64,000 bases of DNA, from NCBI GenBank assembly GCA_964019135.1, contig OZ025265.1, positions 26,945,143 through 27,009,142 on the forward strand, read 5' to 3'. The DNA is from Arenicola marina. Lineage: Eukaryota > Annelida > Polychaeta > Arenicolidae. A program made the position numbers and the translations under genes. Under the pieces are notes generated by a model that saw only the letters and a program-made list of their open reading frames with translations, was not told the DNA's origin and made no database searches. Shown in pieces: positions 10,947 through 21,321 of the stretch (position 1 is the first letter of the stretch; the number at the start of each line of letters is the position of its first letter).

Positions 10947-11609
10947 TTAAACTATGTTAGGAGGTACATCGCAAACGCTTGACAATAGGTTCAATTTCGA
11001 AACACACATTGTTTTAATGACGGTGACTTTGCCAAATAAAGTTAAATTCCGTGCTCTCCATTTCATTATTTCTTTATCGATTGCTTTCAATTTGCTTTCC
11101 CAATTTAGCATTGTACATTTTTCATGATCTTGGCCTAGAAAGATACCCAGACATTTTAGCGGTTCGTTTGTGAACCGTATACCGCTGATTACGGATTGAC
11201 TGGTTGCCTGTCCTACACAAATCCCGATCGTCTTATCGATGTTTAGACGTAAACCAGCAACGTCCCCGAACCTCTCTATACTTGATAGGAGGCGGGGAAT
11301 CTCTTGCACATGTTGTATGAAGACAATGCAATCATCTGCATACTGACTGAGTATAACATTTCGGCTTTCGTCTATATATGTTATGGTTACACCCCTCACT
11401 TCCTGTTTTAGTGACAAGGACATCATTTCAAAGGATAATATGAACAGTAGGGCTGACAGTGGACCACCTTGGCGTATACCGCGCGACATATCGAACGATT
11501 CTGATAGATACCCGTTATTCTTTACTTGCATAAGAGGCTTTTCATATATCGTACTTATCGCCTTAACAAAATTGGGACCAAAATTAAACTTTTCCAACGA
11601 TTTTAACAT
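10947..11609 (-). pseudogene. LINE reverse transcriptase, palm with YADD box
   Basis: The 220-codon frame carries LEKFNFGPNF, then SRGIRQGGPLSALLF, then SQYADDCIVF with the catalytic Asp pair, then GLRLNIDKT. These are RT blocks in the correct order. The catalytic aspartates are intact in this copy. Confidence 0.85.
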
Positions 11610-11681
11610 AAAGTTTCATTCCAAAGAGTCAAAAGCCTTTTTTAAATCTAAGGAGAGGACATAGCCCCTTTCACGTTTTTC

Positions 11682-12419
11682 TTATAAATAGTCGATGACG
11701 TCTTGCCAAATTCTTATGTTATATCCTATAAAGCGTTTCTTTACATAGCCTGTCTGGTCATGGCTAATCAATTTACCTAACACTACATGTATTCGATGCG
11801 CTAAGGCAAAAGCTAGAATTTTGTAGTCAGTATTTGACAAAGAGATGGGCCGATAGTTTGAAAGCTCGTCCCGTTCCCCTTTCTTGTATATAAGCGTGAG
11901 GACGCACTGTCTCTGGGTATACGGTAATACTCCACCGGTCAACGCCTCATTGAATGTATTTACAAGCAACGTTTTTATGTGAGGCCAAAAGGCTTGATAG
12001 AACTCAGAACTCAGTCCATCTAGGCCTGGGGACTTGTTTACTTTCACGTGGTGCACAGCATCAGAGCATTCACTTTCAGTGAGTGGTAATTCACAATCGT
12101 CTCTTTCGCTTTTCGTCAGGACCTCGGGAATTATTAACTTTTCAAGATATTCATCTACCTTTGTGTCATTTACACTCGCAGACGTATACAATTGCGAATA
12201 ATAATGCTGACTTTTACGTAGAATTTCTTTGTTAGAATATACAACAGCACCAGTTTTATCCCTTAAATTCGTTATACAGTTGGAGGTTTGACGCGATTTC
12301 TCCAGATTACAAAAATATGTGGTGTTACGTTCACCCTGTTCGAGCCATTGGACGCGTGATCGGATCTGTGCACCCCTGGCCTTTTCGTATAAACAGTTTT
12401 CAAATTTCTGCTTCAACAT
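11682..12419 (-). pseudogene. LINE reverse transcriptase, N-terminal and fingers part
   Basis: The 245-codon frame includes RVQWLEQGERNTTYFCNLEK, then KVNKSPGLDGLSSEFYQAFW, then LIYKKGERDELSNYRPISLS. These are the pre-RT linker and RT blocks 1-3 of Tx1/L1-like elements. It joins the palm segment across a short frame break. Confidence 0.85.
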
Positions 12420-12847
12420 TACTTTCTTATCTCTCGATCAACTCCTTTGTCTTGCATAGCTGATCTTCCACAGTACTCAATTCCTTTTCCATATACCTTA
12501 GTTCCTCCCGTCTTATCCTGTTACGCTTTATACCGTATCCAATTAAATATTCACGCACACGTACTTTGAACATTTCCCATGTCGTACTGTAACTAATATT
12601 CCCATATTCTTCCTTCGTTTTTTCTAGAATATTCAGAACATTTTGAACATAATCAGGTTCCTGCAGAAAAATACGGTTGAGTTTCCAGTATCCCTTATCA
12701 CGATTCTCTGTCCCTAGATTTAGAGTGGTTACTACACCTTTGTGATCGGGTGTCGGAGCAAGATCACACAGTCACCGAGTTGAGTTTTCATTTTACTGGC
12801 CACTAACAGGTGATCTATGCGGCTCATAAGGCCGTTATGCGATGGGT

Positions 12848-13426
12848 CTACATAGGCTGATTCGGGTTTTTAACTCGAAATGAGTCAATAACGTTCATGC
12901 TTTCCTTCCATCTTTTATACAATTCCGTAGTTGCGTCAGCATTCTCTGAGCATCTATCTATTCTATCATCTACTGTATTGAAATCTCCTCCAATAATGAG
13001 GCTTTCCGCACAGGGACAATGTTTTGTGATCCAGCGTTTCAGGTAGGTGAAATACTGAGCGCGCGCACTGCCCTTATTTGGAGCATAAACTGATACGAAA
13101 GTGAGCAGATCGTTTTCCGTTTTATTATTAACCATTACATTTCTACCGTCAGAATCACACTGGTGTCCTTGAACAGACACGTCTCTATTCATGATTAATA
13201 TGGCTGCACCATTTCCTCGAGATAGATCAGAAATACTGTGGAATACTTGGCCGGGCCAATCTTTATCAAAAGATTTGACAATTTCCCGCGTTACATGGGT
13301 CTCTTGTAGAAGTGCAATATCTATTTTATTTTCTAATAGCCATTGGAAAACTACCAATCGTTTTCGCTTTTCTCTCAAACCTCGAGTGTTGAGCGAAGCA
13401 ATTTTAATTGACTCTGAAAAACTCAT
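12848..13426 (-). pseudogene. LINE AP-type endonuclease domain
   Basis: The 192-codon frame begins at ATG (complement of 13424-13426). It shows SLNTRGLREKRKR, the LLQETH motif (catalytic Glu), SVYAPN and IGGDFNTVDDRID, all hallmarks of the apurinic-like endonuclease that nicks target DNA. The frame breaks at 12848, but the sequence to about 12420 still reads as the expected continuation (including SRIDHLL) in another frame. Confidence 0.85.
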
Positions 13427-13744
13427 AGGCGTTTTACTTTATATAAAGAATCATATTGAAACAACCGATTCTCGATCCTCTGCCAGCCTGGCCAACCCGT
13501 TCGATTGTACCGTTAGGGCTGACCTGCCTACGTTCATTCATACCTCACTTCCTTTACTCGAAATTAGGACTTTATTAAGCCTACTAGCAAGCAATACCCA
13601 TTCCTAAAATCGTGTGCCACGTCACGCGTTTGTGTCTACTTCCTAGAAAAATGCACCAAGACACAGACCTAGCCGTGTTTTATTAAGTTAAATGTACGTG
13701 TGCAAAAAAAACCCCACACGATTATTTAAATAATAAACGACAAA

Positions 13745-14385
13745 ACAGTGCATATTTATATTATCTTGGTAATGAACATGTTTTTGTTAGTATTTACTCG
13801 CTTGACCCCGATAAATATGTCTCGGTGTAATCAGTCGAGCCGAGTCCAACTATTTAGTCAAATGTTTAACTTGCCGATTTCAATACAAATAATGACATGC
13901 ATAAATCAATGTTAACGTAGTTAGGTCCACAACTAGGTGGGGCGAGGCAGCCAAGACTAGAAGTCTGATTTAGAGCGACTCTTATTCGGTGCTCACACCC
14001 TGTTAAAACAGGAATCAACAAAGTAAGTGGCCACATACATTATTCAAGCAAGTAACTTCAAATGTAACATCCAATTAAACATATTGAATTGAGCAAAGAA
14101 TAAAGGATACTATTATAAATCATCAATATGACATATCACTTGTCAACAAATGCGGCGTTCATCGTAATAAATATCTTCATATATATGTTGTTTTCGCATG
14201 ATTGTTTAAAAATAAAATGATTCATTTAGCAATCAACATAAAAATACAGGTATGTATATATGTAATTACAAGTCATAAAGATAACAAGGAAAAGAAGTTG
14301 ACTGATCAGACTAATTGTGAAAGAATCTTATCAATTATAGAACATAATTCATGCTTATCGCACGGACTATAATTATAGAACGAAC
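13745..14385. repeat. Dispersed repeat, copy 1 (matches 58.88-59.32 kb)
   Basis: Two blocks, 13745-13850 and about 14045-14385, match 58883-59320 closely. Shared words include gtgtaatcagtcgagccgag and catatatatgttgttttcgc. This copy has about 190 bp more between the blocks. Both copies end with an AG (at 14386-14387 here) followed by unrelated coding-like sequence. Confidence 0.8.
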
Positions 14386-14387
14386 AG

Positions 14388-14942
14388 TTGCAGGATAGAA
14401 TTGGCGGGCTTGCTAAGGAAAACGGGAAGCTGAAAGACAGGCTGGATGATCTAGAAAACAGATCAAGGAGCAAAAACGTTGTTATAACTGGCCTGGAGGA
14501 GACTGTGAATGAGACGTGGGAGCGGAGCGAGGAGATCGTCAAGGAGTTCCTTAGTGACAAGTTAAAACTTAACAATGACATCGAACGGGCTCACAGAATG
14601 GGTCAGAAACAAAGCGAACGAAACCGAACAATGGTAGTGTGCCTGTCAAAGTTCAAAGACAACGCGCAGGTCCTGGATGCAGCAAGGCATGTCAAGCCTC
14701 GTGGGATCTATGTGATGGAGGACTTTGCGAAATCAACACGAGACGCGAGAGCCAAACTTCGGATTCCCATGACCAAACCCAGGCAGAGAGGTTTCCGCGC
14801 TCATCTCAATCTGGATAAGTTGATAATCACAAATGAACAAGGAGACAGGGATGTATACTGCGACCAACACGGAAAAGTTACTGCTATCCGAACCTCCTTC
14901 CCATACGAAGCCCTGTCTGAAAAAAACCCAGAGAAACGCTGA
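14388..14942 (+). pseudogene. LINE ORF1p-like protein (coiled coil plus RRM), 5'-truncated
   Basis: The 184-codon frame has no ATG start; it opens at TTG right after an AG dinucleotide, with stops just upstream. Residues 1-28 are a heptad-like coiled-coil end (LAKENGKLKDRLDDLENRSR). Then come the ORF1p RRM landmarks VVITGLEE, IERAHRMG and RNRTMVV, then YVMEDFAKSTRDARAKL and a basic C-terminal domain. ORF1p is the RNA-binding chaperone of L1-like and some other LINEs. It lies on the opposite strand to the neighbouring Tx1-like LINE, so it belongs to another insertion. Confidence 0.75.
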
Positions 14943-14979
14943 GATTTCGGCCGGGCCCTAGCTCCAGATTCCGCCCAAG

Positions 14980-16255
14980 CTGCGATCTCTCCGCAAGCTG
15001 CTGTCTCTTCGCGAGCTGCTGTCTCTCCGCGAGCCGCTGTCTCTTCGCAAGTGGCTGTCTCTTCGCGAGCTGCTGTCTCTTTGCAAGTTTCTGTCTCTTC
15101 GCGAGCTGCTGTCTCTTTGCAAGCTGCTGTCTCTCCGCGAGCCGCTGTCTCTTCGCAAGTTGCTGTCTCTTTGCGAGCTGCTGTCTCTCCGCGAGCTGCT
15201 GTCTCTTCGCAAGTGGCTGTTTCTTCGCGAGCTGCTGTCTCTTTGCAAGTTGCTGTCTCTTCGCGAGCTGCTGTCTCTCCGCGAGCTGCTGTCTCTTCGC
15301 AAGTGGCTGTCTCTTCGCGAGCTGCTGTCTCTTTGCAAGTTGCTGTCTCTCCGCGAGCTTCTGTCTCTTCGCAAGTTGGTGTCTTTTCGCGAGCTGCTGT
15401 CTCTCCGCGAGCTGCTGTCTCTTCGCAAGTGGCTGTCTCTTCGCGAGCTGCTGTCTCTTTGCAAGTTGCTGTCTCTTCGCGAGCTGCTGTCTCTCCGCGA
15501 GCTGCTGTCTCTTCGCAAGTGGCTGTCTCTTCGCGAGCTGCTGTCTCTTCGCGAGCTGCTGTCTTGTTGCAAGCTGCTGTCGCTTCGCAAGCTGCTGTCT
15601 CTTCGCGAGCTGCTGTCTCTTTGCAAGTTGCTGTCTCTTCGCAAGTTGCTGTCTCTTCGCAAGCTGCTGTCTCTTTGCAAGTTGCTGTCTCTTCGCAAGC
15701 TGCTGTCTCTTCGCAAGTTGCTGTCTCTTCGCGAGCTGCTCTCTCTTTGCAAGCTGCTGTCTCTTCGCGAGCTGCTGTCTCTCCGCGAGCTGCTGTGTCT
15801 TTGCAAGCTGCTGTCTCTCTGCGAGCTGCTGTCTCCTTGCAAGCTGCTGTCTCTCCGCAAGCTGCTGTCTCTTCGCAAGTGGCTGTCTCTTCGCGAGCTG
15901 CTGTCTCTTTGCAAGTTGCTGTCTCTTCGCGAGCTGCTGTCTCTTTGCAAGCTGCTGTCTCTTCGCGAGCTGCTGTCTCTCCGCGAGCTGCTGTCTCTTC
16001 GCAAGTTGCTGTCTCTTCGCGAGTTGCTGTCTCTTTGCAAGCTGCTGTCTCCTTGCAAGTTGCTGTCTCTTCGCGAGCTGCTGTCTCTTTGCAAGTTGCT
16101 GTCTCTTCGCGAGCTGCTGTCTCTTTGCAAGCTGCTGTCTCTTCGCGAGCTGCTGTCTCTCCGCGAGCTGCTGTCTCTTCGCAAGTTGCTGTCTCTTCGC
16201 GAGCTGCTGTCTCTCCGCAAGCTGCTATCTCTTTGCGAGCTGCTGTCTCTACCTT
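14980..16255. repeat. 18-bp satellite, about 70 units
   Basis: The unit is close to GCTGCTGTCTCTTCGCGA, with variants Tcgcaa/Ctccgcga/Tttgcaa. The period is divisible by three, so several frames on both strands stay open for the whole length: plus-strand AVSSRA- or LLSLRE-type repeats and a minus-strand RRDSSS-type repeat of 420 codons. I treat these frames as by-products. The array begins about 40 bp after the stop of the ORF1p fragment. Confidence 0.95.
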
Positions 16256-16379
16256 TACAGGTGACGCCCCCCCCTCCCCAGACTCAATAACATTGTTGAA
16301 CCCTGTCGTTATATTACAAGCACCGCTTCAAAACTCGTCGACACTTATCTTGAAAGCGATCCTGTCATTATGAAGCCAT

Positions 16380-16435
16380 AGAGGCGACATTAGGCGGCAT
16401 TAGGCGTTATTAGGCGGTGCTAGGCGACATGGAGG
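16380..16435. repeat. Short ~12-bp repeats (attaggcggc)
   Basis: Five imperfect units of ttaggcg-type sequence. Confidence 0.7.
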
Positions 16436-16535
16436 CCACCCTCGGTGAGCCTCTCATGTCTCATGTCATTAATGAGCCAACGACAAGGCCATGATATGTA
16501 AGGGGGGGGGGGGGGGGTACGGGGGAGGTGGGTGC

Positions 16536-16725
16536 TAGATGCGAACGGATGGTGGGAGGGGTTTGGGCATACATATTGAGCGTGGCCGGTGGGGGGAGGG
16601 GTTTGGGTATACATATTGAGCGTGGCCGGTGGGGGGAGGGGTTTGAGCATACATATTGAGCGTGGCCGGTGGGGGGAGGGGTTTGGGCATACATATTGAG
16701 CGTGGCCGGTGGGGGAGGGGCGGAG
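16536..16725. repeat. 40-bp minisatellite, 4-5 units
   Basis: The unit contains gtttgggcatacatattgag followed by cgtggccggt and a G run. Four near-identical copies occur with period 40. Confidence 0.9.
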
Positions 16726-16909
16726 TTTGGTGCAAACAGGCCCCCATCGCACACATACACATGCGGACGGGACGTCACCAAGGGATATCAACAAACAGTG
16801 TGGAGGGCGCTCCCGAGGCACGGAGAGCCACTTGACCAGCGGCGTACATCATGCTAACGTATCGGAAGCCTTTCTGTACTACGCAATCGATCAACCCTCA
16901 CGGAACATC

Positions 16910-17105
16910 CCCGTTACTGCCACGTAACCATCACGTTACCGCCACGAAAGCTCCGCGTATCTGCCAAGTTACTGCCACGTACCAGCGGCGTTACTACCAC
17001 GTAACTGCCATGTAACCGCCGCGTAACATCCACGTTACTAACACGTCACCGCCACGTTACTGCCACGTCACCGCCACGTTACTACCACGTAACGGCCACG
17101 AAAGT
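16910..17105. repeat. Degenerate 10-12-bp repeats of CCACGTAAC type
   Basis: About 15 imperfect units of accgccacgtt / actgccacgtaa. They carry many CACGT cores, which is the simple consequence of the unit sequence. Confidence 0.75.
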
Positions 17106-18040
17106 CCCCTGTTTTTACTCAATCAATGTATGAGCTTGGGCCTTAGTTTTACTGGACTGATATTCGTCTATTAGCGTGCGCTTTAGCCGCAATTTGAGTA
17201 TTCTGTTCTGGATGCACAATAATTGCACAGAAAGTGTTTAAATATCCTTAGCACTTATGTCCCGTTATTCAGTAGCTCCCGGTCTCAATTTATGTCAATA
17301 TAATTATCGATATTATTTCTGCCCAATGTCTACCTTCTGCCTGCTACTATTTGACGTATAAAACAAAATACCGTCATACTGTTATTTCTTTCGCTTATTA
17401 GTACGAACGCTAGACGGCGGCTAGTACCTCTTTGTGGAAAGGGTGCGAAGCTTATTTAATTTGTTCATGGGGGATATTCATAGACTAATACAGGAGTGGA
17501 CAGCATCTCACTACTACTGCCATATAGCCCCCTATCCACCAGCCCGCGGCGACACGAGGACGTGACCTAAAACTGGCAAAGAGACACTATCGTGCACAAC
17601 CAACGGACTACCTCTCTGAAAATATATGTTAGCAGGATAGAGAGGCGTTGAGAAAGGGTACGTATGAAACGAGTATGCCAACTACCCAAGTACTTCAGTG
17701 GTGGAGTGAAGATCCGAAAGCATACATAGATCTACATATTCATTCTGTTATAGCCAGTCCCCCCCCCCCTCCCTCCTTGCCGCACCCCCTTACCCCCCCC
17801 CCCCCCCCCCCCCTTTGCCCGCTTGTCCCCCACTGCCCCCGGAAAGACTGGCCTCCTTTTTCCCGGCGGATGGGGAGGTCGGACGGACCGTACGTAGGCG
17901 CACGTAGGCCAGTCGTCTGATATCGCGTCACACGTATATTGTAATATAGCGCAAGTAGTTCCAGCCATTTCACCAAGCGTTTTCATCCGCCACAGCGTGC
18001 CCCGGCCGTTCCCGTTATAAATGCGCGTGTGCCGCTCAAG
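17106..18040. other. No gene recognised
   Basis: Ordinary sequence with C runs at 17761 and 17795-17813. No coherent coding signal. Confidence 0.55.
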
Positions 18041-18065
18041 TCAGCACAACGCCGGCCACCGCAAG

Positions 18066-18290
18066 GACATACCGAAAGGGGAAGAGCAGATCTATACAAA
18101 CCTACCGAGAGAGAACGAGCAGACCTATACAGACCTACCGAGAGAGGACGAGCAGACCTATACAGACCTACCGAGAGGGGACGAGCAGACCTATACAGAC
18201 CTACCGAGAGAGGACGAGCAGACCTATACAGAACTACCAACGGAGGACGAGCAGACCTATACAGACCTACCGAGAGAAAAGGAGGGAAAC
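18066..18290. repeat. 33-bp minisatellite, about 6 units
   Basis: The unit carries gagcagacctatacagacct followed by accgagaggggac. In one plus frame (18021-18359, 112 codons) it reads as an 11-residue repeat DEQTYTDLPRE. Another frame is open as well (RADLYRPTERG), so coding is not supported by frame alone. Confidence 0.9.
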
Positions 18291-18359
18291 TGCTCTTGGA
18301 AGCCGTACATACAAGCATATCGAAAGCCAACGAAAACCCTTGGTAAGATATTCTTATAA

Positions 18360-19310
18360 CACATATCTTCATATTAATATATATATAGACTATTTATATA
18401 TATACAGTCACAGGGCCCTCAATGGCGGGTGGGTCGGGCGGCTACACTCATGTCAAATAAAAAGACCTCTTTTTAATATGACATATAAGTTCTACCTTCA
18501 CCGCCACCGCCCCCCCTCTCATCCACCCGCGATTGAGGCTCCTGCGGCACAGTTTACTCATATCAGAACTGAATTAAGATCAAGTTAATCAAGCAGCTCA
18601 TATATGGTTGACGTATTCCAATATATTTGGCCATATTCTAATATTGCCAGGTTTATAGGACCCTTTGCCCTCTGATATTCATACGCTTTGCACTTGTTGC
18701 AGAGCACTAAACCTATCCATGTGTCAAAGAATAGCCGCACGAACTGTCCAAATATCGCTCTAATAGTATGAATACATACGTAGATGCGTGGTTTTCATAA
18801 CGATGAAAACAATGAACATAATTTTTGTCTGTAGACGTACATTCGTTGATTAGGGAATCTAAACAGGTTTGTGCAATCATACTGATTAAACTGCCAAAAC
18901 GCATTACACTTCAGACTCTCGAAGCACAGATAGCCTAGTAAATGAATAATGATTAGCTTGATTATAATGATTATCTCGAGCGATGACAGAGTAGAGCAGT
19001 TTCCCCGGAGCAACGTCAATCGTCTGAGTATAAAATTCGTTCCCAAGTAATAATTATAAGGAAATAATTATAAGTCAATAATTGCCATACAGGGAGCTGT
19101 TTAGAAGACAGTTACGGTACATGTGTAACCTTGAGTTAACATGAATAGTTCACCTGATAATTCGCTTGCTTAATTGGCGGGGAAATCTAAATAAACAGCG
19201 TTATATATCGGTTTAAATACCTTCATACCGTAGTCCGTATTAGGGTAAAATATGGATAAAATGTTATCTTGTGCTCAGACTGGCGCTGGTTTTTCAGGGT
19301 ACCTGACCCG
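18360..19310. other. No gene recognised
   Basis: AT-rich sequence with TA-rich stretches near 18380-18400. No recognisable domains. Confidence 0.5.
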
Positions 19311-19318
19311 TAGCAGCT

Positions 19319-19786
19319 ATGGATGACAACAATTTGTGGCGTATCTGCTTACCTCGGATAGACGAAATGGGACACGGCGCCGCATTTCAGAGAGCCCAGG
19401 ATGTTCGTTCGGGAACCTTATTATGTTTCTTGTCTGGACCCCATAATGATCTATGGTGTGGCTATTGTAAGAGGAATGGCGGCATGCACCGTATTAAATG
19501 CCTTAATGAAGCAGGGGAGTACGAGAGTAAAATCGTCCGTTATTCTCAACATGTGATCACTTTCAATGATCCCCCAAGAAGTTATGAAGATACCACCCAA
19601 GAATCTTTGGAAGGTCAACTAGCCGAATGGTGGAATGCTGAAGTTCAATTTCTTGGTAAAGAGATCTTGCAGGCTGTGCAGTATAGAGAGGCTATTATCG
19701 ATGAACTCACAGAAGTTCTTCATGATCTGCAAATAGAAAAAGTCCGTGAGGTACTCGCAGTGGCTCAAAAGAAAATAGCAGAATAA
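19319..19786 (+). CDS. Orphan 155-aa protein, single exon
   Basis: I do not recognise the family. The frame starts at ATG 19319 and is 155 codons. Visible features are MGHGAAF at about 17-23, a Cys-x2-Cys pair with following His and Cys (WCGYCKRNGGMHRIKC), and an acidic C-terminal helix-rich part from about residue 95 with LAEWWNAE. The Cys/His spacing could form a small zinc site, but it matches no named finger. A poly-A signal variant (AATTAAAG) lies near 19912, followed by GT-rich sequence, so the locus looks like a complete short gene. A decayed paralogue at 59.46-60.52 kb shares the MGHGA and Cys-x2-Cys segments and, more strongly, the 3' flank. That supports a real gene family with local duplication. 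Confidence 0.55.
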   Translation: MDDNNLWRICLPRIDEMGHGAAFQRAQDVRSGTLLCFLSGPHNDLWCGYCKRNGGMHRIKCLNEAGEYESKIVRYSQHVITFNDPPRSYEDTTQESLEGQLAEWWNAEVQFLGKEILQAVQYREAIIDELTEVLHDLQIEKVREVLAVAQKKIAE

Positions 19787-19959
19787 TGTCACAAAAGTCA
19801 ATGTTTCTGTCTGTGTTGGAGCAAATGTTCGACGTAATGTGACACGAAAAGTGTGTGACGGTTCCCTGTTACTGAAACACACCGCTGTCATCTGGCATGT
19901 TTCCACTTTGACAATTAAAGGTTTTATTCTCTAGTCGGTCTTGTTTATCACCCGGCCTC

Positions 19960-20710
19960 CCCGGAGCTTGTTGATGATGTAAGATAACAAACTGTGTTGG
20001 GGTTAACAGGCCATTTATTTGCCTTTGGACTGAAACGTGAAAATAGGCTATAATATATCGGAATTACTATACCTGGTCCATCGAACTCTTACGCAAGATT
20101 ACATATGGTAACTAGATATGTATTATCTTTACATGAACGTTATGAAGACAATCAAGGGTTACACCATCCAATGCAACATCACGTACCCTTTTGCCGGGTT
20201 TACACGGTACGATCAGTCCTTCAATAGTCGTAACAACGGTCGATGTATCCGTCGGCTAACAGTTCACAGGGTCAAACCGCGTACCGACCGATTCAACGAT
20301 TTTCACTACCACCATCTCACGAACATATCATTAGGGCATCGAGCGTCATATCGTCATGCATACAAGCCACACATACTTTATCATTGTCATAATGCAAACA
20401 ATAAAGTCAACGAGATCATCTCAACGCTGACTGGCTAAAATGTTCGACGCTGATTGGTTGACAATTCTCAAATCCTGAAGTTGATCGAAACTTTAGAACA
20501 TGCGCTAATCTTACGATGCGATCTTACTAGTTGGTCGAAAACTTGATTTCTTGCATTGAACTTTACAACGTATTGCATCGTGTGAACAGGGCATATTGCA
20601 ACATAGCGCCAAGCTGTTTAGCTATATAGATCTATAGAAAAAACAGGTAGATTAGGGACAAACAGGTCATCTCTCCTGACATAGGAAGGATAACACGCTG
20701 TCAAAAGTAA
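19960..20710. other. No gene recognised
   Basis: Unique-looking sequence. The 106-codon frame at 20118-20438 has no recognisable domain and I do not support it. Confidence 0.45.
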
Positions 20711-20721
20711 ATACATGTACG

Positions 20722-20886
20722 AGCGAATGCCACTGGTCAGAGAGAGAGACATTTCTCTGCCCGAATCTGCAATGCTGCCTGGCTGCAGCCATGCGTCAGT
20801 GAGGGGGAGAGAAACTGATTCTCTGTCGCAATCTCCGTTGCTGTCTGGTTGCTGCTACTGGTCAGAGAGAGAGAGATGGATTCACC
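20722..20886. repeat. Isolated island of the 60-bp satellite
   Basis: About two and a half units match the array at 48.27-50.05 kb: ctggtcagagagagag, then attctctg, then atgctgcctgg. They are more diverged than the units inside the main array. Confidence 0.85.
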
Positions 20887-21067
20887 TTTACCTGCAGAGG
20901 AACAGATCTACCCCCAAGAAGGGAGGGGGTGGAGAGGATATAGAAAAAAATCGAGAGACTCTGATTAACAGTATTGGCTAAATGGCATATCCCATAAGCT
21001 TTTATCCTAATAGTAACATAATTGGGATTAAACTTTGTATTTAAAACAAAAATACAAAACACGCCCG

Positions 21068-21115
21068 ATTCACCCGATAAGACCAAAAGTGGTTAACGCG
21101 TCCTGAATATACAAC
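21068..21115. repeat. SINE 3'-tail fragment
   Basis: The segment with gataagaccaaaagtggtta and acgcgtcctgaatatacaac matches the 3' ends of the tRNA-SINEs at 24.01 and 24.69 kb. Confidence 0.7.
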
Positions 21116-21321
21116 CGACCAACTTTCCGTCTAGCCGTGATAATGGGCCATTGGCGTGTTGGTAACAGCCAGTAATTCAGTAGTGCGTGGCAGGGGCGTG
21201 TGCAAGAATCCTTGAAAGGTGGGGCACAACAGAATGTTCTACATTCTAGGCGGATGGAAACTATCCGAAAAACTATATTTTTCTCTCCAATAGATCTGTA
21301 AGATACTTATCATAAGTCAAT

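Larger units (their letters stand above)
9597..13430 (-). mobile_element. Tx1/L1-type non-LTR retrotransposon, mutated ORF2 with 3' end
   Basis: Read on the minus strand, the element runs from an AP-type endonuclease (13426 to 12848) through reverse transcriptase to a C-terminal zinc-binding region. It ends in a poly-A tract, seen as the T run near 9597-9610, with AATAAA signals just before it. The frame is broken by a few stops or frameshifts (near 12848, 11680-11610, 10946-10878, 10445-10337). It is therefore a recently dead but almost full ORF2. The RT motifs fit the Tx1 clade: LIYKKGERDELSNYRPISLS, DQTGYVKKRF, SRGIRQGGPLSALLF and QYADD. No ORF1 for this copy is seen upstream on the minus strand. 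Confidence 0.85.

Noticed and set aside
14958-16373. 420-codon minus and 440-codon plus frames
   Set aside because: By-product of the 18-bp satellite; overlapping open frames on both strands argue against coding, although readthrough is mentioned as a possibility.
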